Assembly: GCF_900177295.1 (NCBI RefSeq)
Contig: NZ_FWZX01000024.1
Coordinates: 1 to 64,000 of the forward strand
Length of the DNA stretch: 64,000 nucleotides
Direction of reading: 5' to 3'
DNA from: Tistlia consotensis USBA 355
GTDB taxonomy: Bacteria > Pseudomonadota > Alphaproteobacteria > Kiloniellales > DSM-21159
The position numbers and the translations under genes were made by a program. Shown piece after piece: positions 55,403 to 62,285 of the stretch. Every line of letters starts with the position of its first letter. Within the stretch, counting starts at the first letter, position 1. The notes beneath the pieces are model-generated. The model searched no databases and was not told the DNA's origin. It saw only the letters and a program-made list of their open reading frames with translations.

Positions 55403-56134
55403 ATGCCGCTCGATTCGCGCATTCCCAGCCATCTGACCTTCGAGGGTCGGGAGGTGCCGCTGGAGCTGCGCGTCTCGCCGCGCGCCCGCCGCCTGTCGCT
55501 GCGCCTCGACCCGGGCCGCGGCGGCCTGGTGCTGACCCTGCCCGAGGGCCTGCCGGTCGCCCGCGGCCTCGATTTCGTCGAGCGCCAGAGCGGCTGGATC
55601 GCCGGTCGCCTCGCCCAGCTGCCGCCGCGCGTGCCCTTCGCCGACGGCGCAGTCCTGCCGATCCTCGGCGCCGACCACCAGATCCGCCATGCGCCCTGGG
55701 CGCGGGCCGCGGTCTGGCAGGACGGCGGCCTGCTCTGGGTATCGGGCGCCGCCGAGCACCTGCCGCGGCGCGTCACCGACTGGCTGAAGTCCGAGGCGCG
55801 TCGCCAGGTGGCGCGCCGTGCGCGGGAGAAGGCGGCCGGGCTGCCGGCGCTCGCCGAGACCCGCCGGATCCGGCAGCTCGGCCGGATCGCGGTGCGCGAG
55901 ACCACCAGCCGCTGGGGCAGCTGCACGGCACGCGGCGACCTCTCGTTCTGCTGGCGCCTGGTGCTGGCGCCCGAGGCCGTGCTCGACTACGTCGTCGCCC
56001 ACGAGGTCGCACATCTGGCGCATCTCGACCACTCGCCCGCCTTCTGGCGGCTGTGCCGGCAGCTGACCGGCGAGGCCGACCGCTCCCGCGACTGGCTGCG
56101 CCACCACGGCATGCGGCTGCAGCGGTTCGGCTGA
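55403..56134 (+). CDS. YgjP/DUF45-type M48-like metallopeptidase
   Basis: 243 residues. The zinc motif HEVAHLAHLDHSPAFW (~198-213) has the HExxH plus a further His typical of the WLM/SprT-like YgjP family, and RWGSCTARGDLSFCWRLVLAP (in outline ~169-190) is its other signature. Substrate unknown. The gene stands alone between ppk2 and the PAS-like pair. Confidence 0.85.
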   Translation: MPLDSRIPSHLTFEGREVPLELRVSPRARRLSLRLDPGRGGLVLTLPEGLPVARGLDFVERQSGWIAGRLAQLPPRVPFADGAVLPILGADHQIRHAPWARAAVWQDGGLLWVSGAAEHLPRRVTDWLKSEARRQVARRAREKAAGLPALAETRRIRQLGRIAVRETTSRWGSCTARGDLSFCWRLVLAPEAVLDYVVAHEVAHLAHLDHSPAFWRLCRQLTGEADRSRDWLRHHGMRLQRFG

Positions 56135-56197
56135 GGCGCCGCCGGTCTTCCGGAAGACACGGGGTTGCACTGCCCGGGTGGGTTTGCGCGCCTAAAG

Positions 56198-56226
56198 GGT
56201 AGTACCAGAAATTTTGTAATACTACC
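56198..56226. promoter_or_regulatory. Inverted repeat GGTAGTA-N15-TACTACC before the PAS-like pair
   Basis: GGTAGTA (56198-56204) and TACTACC (56220-56226) are exact inverse complements with a 15-base AT-rich spacer (CCAGAAATTTTGTAA). In a very GC-rich genome this AT patch ~70 bases before a start is probably a regulator site of dimeric type. Confidence 0.45.
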
Positions 56227-56292
56227 ACACTTGGCAGTCGCGATGGCGTAACAATAGCGCGTCGGTCGGGTTACGTCTTCGGAGGAATCCCC

Positions 56293-56799
56293 TTGTCCGC
56301 TGTCGCTATCGAAACCTGGCGCCACGCCTTCCAGGAAGAGCTGCCGCTATACCAGCTTTCTGATTATCCGCTGCTCGACGCCTGCTATCGTCACTGGCGG
56401 GACAGCTGTCCGGAGAACGGCCTTCCGGCGCGCCTCGACCCGGTCGAGCTGCCGCGCCCGATCCTGTCCGGCGTGCTGCTGTTCGACCTCGAGCGCGCGC
56501 CGCTCCAGCTCCGCGTCCGCCTCGCCGGCACGGCGGTCTGCGACAAGCACGGCGGCGAGCTGCGCGGCAGGACGCCGGAGGAGTTCCTGGAGCCGGACGA
56601 TGCCTGTCTGCTGCACGAGACCGCGCTGGCGATCGCCCGCAGCCGGCGGCCGAGCCTGGTGAAGCGCTCCTACGTGGCGATCGGCGAGTGGCTCTGGAAC
56701 TACACCCGGCTGATCCTGCCCCTTGCGCGCAAGGACGGCGTCACGGTCGACTCCTTCTTCCTCGCCGTCGACCCGAGCACGCTGCGCCGCAACCCCTGA
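56293..56799 (+). CDS. PAS_5-like domain protein, copy 1
   Basis: 168 residues from a TTG start with GGAGGAATCCCC upstream. After a short N-terminus, PLLDACYRHWRDSC (~26-39), LPARLDPVELPRPILSGVLLFDLE (in outline) and LRVRLAGTAVCDKHGGELRGRTPEEF (in outline ~77-102) match the alphaproteobacterial PAS_5 family, single-domain PAS-like proteins of unknown role. A conserved CxKHGG is notable in both copies. No output domain. A second copy of equal length follows after 107 bases. Confidence 0.72.
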   Translation: MSAVAIETWRHAFQEELPLYQLSDYPLLDACYRHWRDSCPENGLPARLDPVELPRPILSGVLLFDLERAPLQLRVRLAGTAVCDKHGGELRGRTPEEFLEPDDACLLHETALAIARSRRPSLVKRSYVAIGEWLWNYTRLILPLARKDGVTVDSFFLAVDPSTLRRNP

Positions 56800-56906
56800 C
56801 CCGCCGCACCGGAGTCGGTCTCTCCGGGAGCGACGGCCGCCAGGCCCTCGCCAGGACGCTGCCGGCAGCTTGCCGGCGATCGCAGCACGAGCCGACCGGA
56901 CCGTCG

Positions 56907-57413
56907 ATGCCCCCCCTGACACGCTGGCGCGCCAGCCGACACGAAGAGCTGCCGCTCGACCGGCTGGCCGGCTTTCCGCTTCTCGAGGCCTGCTACCGGG
57001 TCTGGCTCGACGCCTCCGGCGGGGCCGCCCTGCCGAAGCGGCTCGATCCGCTGGATCTGCCGCGCGAGGCCCTGCCGACGGTCATGCTGCTCGATCTCGA
57101 AGGCCAGCCGGCGCCAGGCCGCCTGAGGGTGCGGCTGGCCGGCACCGAGGTCTGCACGAAGCACGGCGGCGAGCTGAAGGGCAGGGCCACCCACGACTTC
57201 TTCGAGGCCGAGGACGCGGCCGTGGTGGTCGGGTCTGCGCTGCAGGTCGCCCGCTCGCGCGAGCCGAGCCTGGCCCGCCGCGCCTATGTCTCGCTGAACG
57301 GCCGGATGTGGGGCTACACGCGGCTGATCGTGCCGCTGTCGCGCGGCGGCGAGGTGGTCGACTCCTTCTTCAAGGTCGCCGATCCGCGGACCCTGGGCCG
57401 TCTCGACGACTGA
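56907..57413 (+). CDS. PAS_5-like domain protein, copy 2
   Basis: 168 residues, clear paralogue of the previous protein along its whole length: EELPLDRLAGFPLLEACYR, LPKRLDPLDLPREALPTVML and VRLAGTEVCTKHGGELKGR (each nearly matched in copy 1), ending VVDSFFKVADPRTLGR. It lies 136 bases before the RegB-like kinase. A sensory or adaptor role is a guess based on the fold and place. Confidence 0.72.
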   Translation: MPPLTRWRASRHEELPLDRLAGFPLLEACYRVWLDASGGAALPKRLDPLDLPREALPTVMLLDLEGQPAPGRLRVRLAGTEVCTKHGGELKGRATHDFFEAEDAAVVVGSALQVARSREPSLARRAYVSLNGRMWGYTRLIVPLSRGGEVVDSFFKVADPRTLGRLDD

Positions 57414-57549
57414 TTCCGCGCCCGGCGCGGCAGACTGTCCCTTTCCCCCGCGCCTCGATGGCCTAGAGTGGCCCGCCAAGTGGCCCGCCAGCCGCCCCGC
57501 GGCGGCGAACCGACCCGCGCGCTCAGAGAGGACGCCCGCCCGCCAGCCG

Positions 57550-58956
57550 ATGAGCAGGACCAAGACCGCCCTCAGGCCCGAGGCCACGACGCTGGTGCGC
57601 CGCTTCCTGCCGATCCGCCCGGCTCGCCCGGCTGGGCACGTGCGGCTGCGCACGCTGATCTTCATCCGCTGGGTCGCGATCCTCGGGCAGCTCGCCGCCC
57701 TGGTCGTCGTCACCGGCGGCCTCAAGTTCGATCTGCCGCTGATCGAGGCCGCCGGGGTCATCGCCGTCGCCGGACTGGTCAACCTGTCGGTCGGCCTGAT
57801 GCAGCGCGGCACGGTCTGGCTGCGCGACCCGGCGGCGACCGCCTCGCTGGGCTTCGACCTGGTGCAGCTGCTGGCCCTGCTGGCGCTGACCGGCGGACTC
57901 GACAACCCCTTCGCGATCCTGGTGCTGGCGCCGGTCGTGGTCTCCGCGGCGACGCTGTCGCGGCGCAGCACCCTGCTGCTCTCGAGCATCGCGGTCGTCG
58001 GCATCACGCTGCTCGGCCTCTGGCACCTGCCGCTGCCGTGGGAGGAGGCCGGCCTGGACCTGCCGCCGGTCTACCTGCTCGGCGTCTGGGCCGCGCTGGC
58101 CCTGTCCGTCGTCTTCACCGCGGCCTACGTCTCGTCGCTGGCCAGCGAGTCGCGACGCATGGCCGACGCCCTGGCGGCGACCCAGCTGGCCCTGGAGCGC
58201 GAGCAGCGCCTGGCCGCCCTCGGCGGCCTGGCGGCGGCGGCGGCGCACGAGCTCGGCAGCCCGCTCGCCACGATCGCGGTGGTCGCCCGCGAGCTGGAGC
58301 ACGAGATCCCGCCCGACCTGCCGGAGGACAGCCCGGTGCGCCAGGACCTGGCGCTGCTGCGCGGCGAGACCGAGCGCTGCCGCCAGATCCTGGCCGAGCT
58401 GGGCGAGCGCCCGGAGGGCGATCGCGACAGCGACGGCGACGGCGAGGACACGCCGTTCCACCGCCTGCCGCTGGCGGCCCTGGTCGAGATCGCCGCAGCC
58501 CCCTTCGAGGGCGAGGGCAAGGCCCTGGACATCGTCTATGCGCCGGGCCTGCAGCCGGCCGACCAGCCGACTCTGGTGCGCCGTGCGGACCTGGTGCACG
58601 GCCTCGGCAGCCTGCTGCAGAACGCCCTGCAGTTCGCCACGTCCCGCGTCGAGGTCGAGCTGGCCTGGGACGACGAGACGATCGAGGTCTCGATCCGCGA
58701 CGACGGGCCCGGCTTCGCGCCGCAGATCCTGAGCGATCTCGGCGACCCCTACGTCTCGACCGGGCGCGCCGACGCGCGCGGCGGACGCGACCAGCGCGGC
58801 AAGGACCACATGGGCCTGGGCGTGTTCATCGCCCAGACCCTGCTGGCCCGCAGCGGCGCCTCCCTGACCTTCGCCAATCGTCCCTCTGGTGGCGCGGAGG
58901 TTGCTATTTCCTGGCAGAGGGACCATGTCGTTGCCACAAAGGCAGGATGGCTATGA
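57550..58956 (+). CDS. regB: RegB/PrrB/ActS-like redox sensor histidine kinase
   Basis: 468 residues. Six membrane helices lie between ~35 and 200. The quinone-site motif GGLDNPF is at 115-121. The phosphorylated His is H233 in AAAAHELGSPLATIAVVARE (in part), and the redox-active Cys position is C277 in ETERCRQILAELG, where RegB has its regulatory cysteine. ATPase boxes: LLQNALQFA, DDGPGF and GLGVFIAQTLL. It senses redox state and phosphorylates RegA, encoded next with an ATGA overlap. Confidence 0.9.
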   Translation: MSRTKTALRPEATTLVRRFLPIRPARPAGHVRLRTLIFIRWVAILGQLAALVVVTGGLKFDLPLIEAAGVIAVAGLVNLSVGLMQRGTVWLRDPAATASLGFDLVQLLALLALTGGLDNPFAILVLAPVVVSAATLSRRSTLLLSSIAVVGITLLGLWHLPLPWEEAGLDLPPVYLLGVWAALALSVVFTAAYVSSLASESRRMADALAATQLALEREQRLAALGGLAAAAAHELGSPLATIAVVARELEHEIPPDLPEDSPVRQDLALLRGETERCRQILAELGERPEGDRDSDGDGEDTPFHRLPLAALVEIAAAPFEGEGKALDIVYAPGLQPADQPTLVRRADLVHGLGSLLQNALQFATSRVEVELAWDDETIEVSIRDDGPGFAPQILSDLGDPYVSTGRADARGGRDQRGKDHMGLGVFIAQTLLARSGASLTFANRPSGGAEVAISWQRDHVVATKAGWL

Positions 58957-59525
58957 CGACACTGCAAATGGACTCCCAAACCCGAATCACCCCCCAGGAC
59001 GAGCGGCGGCTGCTGGTCGTCGACGACGACGAGCGGTTCTGCTCGCGGCTCGCGCGTGCCATGGAGCAGCGCGGCTTCGCGGTGGAGCAGGCGACCTCGG
59101 TCGCCGACGCCGTGGCCGCGGCGAGACGCGACCCGCCCGAGTACGCGGTCGTCGACCTGCGGCTGCAGGACGGCAGCGGCCTGGACGTGGTCCAGGCGCT
59201 GCGCGAGGCGGACGAGAACACCCGCATCGTGATCCTGACCGGCTACGGCAACATCGCGACGGCGGTCGCCGCCGTGAAGGTCGGTGCGACCGACTATCTG
59301 CCCAAGCCGGCCGACGCCGACCAGATCGCCGCCGCGCTGACCGTCGAGGACGGCGACCTGCCGCCGCCGCCGGAGAATCCCATGTCGGCCGACCGGGTCC
59401 GCTGGGAGCACATCCAGCGGGTCTACGAGCAGTGCGACCGCAACGTCTCGGAGACCGCCCGGCGCCTGCGCATGCACCGCCGCACGCTGCAGCGCATCCT
59501 GGCGAAGTACGCGCCGCGCGACTGA
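58953..59525 (+). CDS. regA: RegA/PrrA/ActR-like response regulator
   Basis: 190 residues from the ATG overlapping the kinase stop (an ATG two codons earlier is possible). Receiver: DDDER near 26, phosphoacceptor D in YAVVDLRLQDGSGLDVV (~68), K in DYLPKPADADQ (~116); then a Pro-rich linker (DLPPPPENPMSADRVRWEHI) and the Fis-type HTH NVSETARRLRMHRRTLQRIL (~164-183), nearly invariant in RegA. It globally controls redox, respiratory and carbon genes. Confidence 0.93.
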   Translation: MTTLQMDSQTRITPQDERRLLVVDDDERFCSRLARAMEQRGFAVEQATSVADAVAAARRDPPEYAVVDLRLQDGSGLDVVQALREADENTRIVILTGYGNIATAVAAVKVGATDYLPKPADADQIAAALTVEDGDLPPPPENPMSADRVRWEHIQRVYEQCDRNVSETARRLRMHRRTLQRILAKYAPRD

Positions 59526-59543
59526 GCCGCCCCTGCGACCCGA

Positions 59544-59576
59544 AGCGGCGCCGCGGAGCGGATCCGCGGGGCCGCT
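59544..59576 (+). terminator. Hairpin after regA
   Basis: AGCGGC-G-CCGCGGA (59544-59557) pairs with TCCGCGG-G-GCCGCT (59563-59576), one mismatch and a 5-base loop, 19 bases after the stop. There is no T tract, so its strength is uncertain. Confidence 0.4.
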
Positions 59577-59622
59577 GCGGGGCGCTGGACCCGGCGCGCC
59601 GTTGCGGCATACTGCGCCCGCG

Positions 59623-60531
59623 ATGACCGCGACTGCGCTTAAGCTCTCCGAGCGTTACCGACTGTCGGCCGGCGGCCTGCCGCCGGACGCCGGCGTCGCC
59701 CTGTCGGCCGAGCTGCCGGACGCTGTCGCGGCGCTGATCTCCGCCTGCCTGCCCGGCTGGTCGCTGGCCGCCGAGCGTCCCGCTCCGGACGCCCCCGACC
59801 TCGCCGTATCCGCCGTGCCGGGCGGCTTCGAGGTCCGCCACGACCTGCTGCCCGGCGGCTGCTTCGAGGCCGGCTCGCCGCTGGAGGCCGCCAACGCGGT
59901 CGCCGGCGCCGCGACCGGTGCCTGGATCCGGGCCCAGCCCGGCTGGGTGCAGCTGCATGCCGCCGGCGTCGAGCTGGCCGGCCGCCTGACCCTGCTGCTC
60001 GGCGCCAGCGGCGCCGGCAAGTCGACCCTGGCTCTCGAGTTCGCCGCGGCCGGTCGGCGCCTGTTCGGCGACGACCGGCTGGCCGTCGTGCTGCCGCCCG
60101 CCGGGACCGCGGACCGCGCGCCCGAGGCCGTTGCCCTCGGGGTCGGCCCCAAGCTGCGCCGGCCCCTGCCCGCCGCCGCCTCCGCGGCGCTCCGCCGGCT
60201 CGCCGAGGCGCATACCGCCCGGGCCAGCGAGACGGTCGCCCTGGTCGCGCTGCCGGCGGCGCTGCTCGCGCGCCCCGGCGAGCGGCTCCCGGTCGCCCGC
60301 CTCGTGCTGCTGGAGCGCAGGGGCGGCGAGGGCGGCGAGGTGCCGCCCGGCCTGGCGCCGGCCGAGGCCCCGGCCGTGCTGCGCGCCCTGCTGCCGAACG
60401 CCCTGGCGCCCTGCCTCGGGCCGGTCGAGCTGCTGGCCTGGGCGCAGCGCCTGGTCGGCCTGCTGCCCTGCCTGCGGCTCGGCTACCGCGAGGGCAGCGA
60501 GGCGATGGCCCTGCTCGAGGACGCGCCGTGA
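59623..60531 (+). CDS. HPr kinase-like protein paired with PqqD
   Basis: 302 residues from the ATG (a TTG seven codons earlier is possible). N-terminal ~110 residues are of an unassigned fold; LTLLLGASGAGKSTLALEFAAAG (in outline ~124-146) is a P-loop as in HprK C-terminal domains, followed by RRLFGDDRLAVVLP (~147-160). It lacks the HPrK RGxG loop found in the fused HprK-RapZ above, so HPr is probably not its target. Such HprK-like kinases accompany PqqD-like chaperones in peptide-modification systems. Its TGA overlaps the PqqD start (GTGA). Confidence 0.75.
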   Translation: MTATALKLSERYRLSAGGLPPDAGVALSAELPDAVAALISACLPGWSLAAERPAPDAPDLAVSAVPGGFEVRHDLLPGGCFEAGSPLEAANAVAGAATGAWIRAQPGWVQLHAAGVELAGRLTLLLGASGAGKSTLALEFAAAGRRLFGDDRLAVVLPPAGTADRAPEAVALGVGPKLRRPLPAAASAALRRLAEAHTARASETVALVALPAALLARPGERLPVARLVLLERRGGEGGEVPPGLAPAEAPAVLRALLPNALAPCLGPVELLAWAQRLVGLLPCLRLGYREGSEAMALLEDAP

Positions 60532-60794
60532 GCGGCCTCAGGCGCAATCCGGCGGTGACCACCACCGAGATCGAGGGCGAGTTCTTCCTGGTCGAGCCGG
60601 CGAGCGGCGAGATCTTCTACCTGGACGCCGTGACCAGCGGCATCTGGCGACTGGTCGAGCAGCCCTGCGACGAGGCGGAGATCCTGTCGACCCTCGCGGC
60701 GGCCTTCCCGGAGACCGCCGCCGAGCGGCTGCGGGGCGACGTCGGCCGGCTGCTCGCCGAGATGCGCCAGGCGCGCCTGCTGCTGCCGGCCTGA
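60528..60794 (+). CDS. PqqD family peptide-binding chaperone
   Basis: 88 residues from a GTG start overlapping the kinase stop. The pattern is PqqD: VTTTEIEGEFFLVEPASGEIFYLDAVTSGIWRLV (in outline ~10-43), then CDEAEILSTLAAAFPET and the final helix VGRLLAEMRQARLLL. PqqD-like proteins bind leader peptides and present them to modifying enzymes. No precursor gene or radical SAM enzyme was found nearby; the gene faces a type I exporter. Confidence 0.82.
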   Translation: MSGLRRNPAVTTTEIEGEFFLVEPASGEIFYLDAVTSGIWRLVEQPCDEAEILSTLAAAFPETAAERLRGDVGRLLAEMRQARLLLPA

Positions 60795-60827
60795 GCATCG
60801 TCTCCTGCCGGGCGGCGGCGCGGCCTC

Positions 60828-62261
60828 TCAATGCTCGCGCAGCGCCTCGGAGGCGGTCTGGCGCAGGCGGTCGGTCAGGAACGCGAAGATCGTGCGCCGG
60901 CCGATCTTGAAGTCGACCTGGGTCTGCATGCCGGGCAGCACCCGCAGCGGCCGGCCGCCGGGGCCGGTCAGCGAGGTCGTGCGGGTTCGGACCTCGACCT
61001 CGTAGTAGAGGGCGCCGCTCTTCTGGTCGGCCATCGCGTCGGCCGAGATCCGCTCGACCTCGCCCTTCAGCAGGCCGTACTTGATGTAGTTGTAGGTCTC
61101 GACCTTGACCTGGGCCGGCATGCCGACCTGGATGAAGCCGATGTCGGCGTTGCGCACCTTGGCCTCGACGATCAGGCTGTCGCCGACCGGCACGACCTTC
61201 AGGATCGGCTGGTTCGCGCCGACGGACTGGCCGGCGCTGGTCACCGCCAGGTCCTGGACGACGCCGTCGACCGGCGCGCGCAGCACCAAGTTGCGCAGCG
61301 CCGTCGACTGCTGGGCCAGCCGGGTCTTGGCCTTCTCGCGGTCCGACATGGCCGTGGCCAGCTCGTCGAGCACCTTGCTCTGCCAGTCGCGCCGCTGCGA
61401 ATCGAGGTTGTTCTCGGCCTCCTTCAGCGCCGCCCTGGCGGTCGCGAGGTCGCTCTCGGCCTGGGCCCGCTGGCCGTCCGCCTCGACGACCTGGCGCTGG
61501 ATCGACTGATAGCGGATTGCCGGGAAGTAGCCCTTGTCGACCAGCGCCTTGATGGACTTGGCCTGGTCGCGCAGGATCGCCAGGCTCTGCGTCAGCGGGC
61601 CGATCCGCTGTTCCTGGCCGGCGACCGCCTGCTGGCGCTGGGCGACCACCTCGCGGGCCGTGGCGAGCTTCGATTCGATGGCGTTGCGCCGCGCGTTGAA
61701 CAGGTTGATCTGGGCCTGCACCGCCTCCGGCCGGCGATCGATCAGGGCCTGCGGGAACTGCAGCTCGCCGTCGGTGGCCTCGGCCTCGAGGCGCAGCGTC
61801 TGGGCGTCGAGGTCGTCGAGGTTGGTCTGCAGCTGGCCGACCTCCTGGCGGGTCAGCTCCGGGTCGAGCTCGACCAGCGGGGCGCCCTGGTTCACCAGGT
61901 CGCCGTCGCGCACGTAGAGCTTGCTGATCCGGCCGCCGACCGGGTGGTTGATGACCTTGACCTCGCCGAACGGCCGGACCACGCCCTGGCCGGTCGCGAC
62001 CTGGTCGACCTTGGCGACCGAGATGTAGGCCAGGAACAGCAGGAACAGCCCGGACAGGACGAACAGCAGGATGCGGGCGACCGGCGAGTGCTCGCGCTCG
62101 ACCACCGCCTGGGCGTCGGGCAGGAAGTCGACGTAGCGCGCACGCAGGCCCTTCTCGCTCCAGAGCGCCGGCAGCCGCTGCCCGCGCGGCTTCGCCGGCA
62201 GCTGGCTGTCCCGCCGCACCGGCAGACCGAACGTCGGCTCCTTGCGCTCCGGATCGCTCAT
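60828..62261 (-). CDS. HlyD family type I secretion adaptor
   Basis: 477 residues. A cytoplasmic N-terminus (~1-48), one membrane helix (ILLFVLSGLFLLFLAYISV, ~63-81), a lipoyl-like half (VINHPVGGRISKLYVRDGDLV, in outline ~104-124), a long coiled coil (~150-300, Gln/Ala/Arg-rich) and the second beta part with VDGVVQDLAVTSAGQ (~337) and GMPAQVKVETYNYIKYG (~385, HlyD-type end). It bridges the inner-membrane ABC protein and a TolC-like channel. It lies 24 bases after the ABC gene. Confidence 0.92.
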   Translation of the reverse strand: MSDPERKEPTFGLPVRRDSQLPAKPRGQRLPALWSEKGLRARYVDFLPDAQAVVEREHSPVARILLFVLSGLFLLFLAYISVAKVDQVATGQGVVRPFGEVKVINHPVGGRISKLYVRDGDLVNQGAPLVELDPELTRQEVGQLQTNLDDLDAQTLRLEAEATDGELQFPQALIDRRPEAVQAQINLFNARRNAIESKLATAREVVAQRQQAVAGQEQRIGPLTQSLAILRDQAKSIKALVDKGYFPAIRYQSIQRQVVEADGQRAQAESDLATARAALKEAENNLDSQRRDWQSKVLDELATAMSDREKAKTRLAQQSTALRNLVLRAPVDGVVQDLAVTSAGQSVGANQPILKVVPVGDSLIVEAKVRNADIGFIQVGMPAQVKVETYNYIKYGLLKGEVERISADAMADQKSGALYYEVEVRTRTTSLTGPGGRPLRVLPGMQTQVDFKIGRRTIFAFLTDRLRQTASEALREH

Positions 62262-62285
62262 CCGCCCGTCAGTCCCCCGCGCTTC

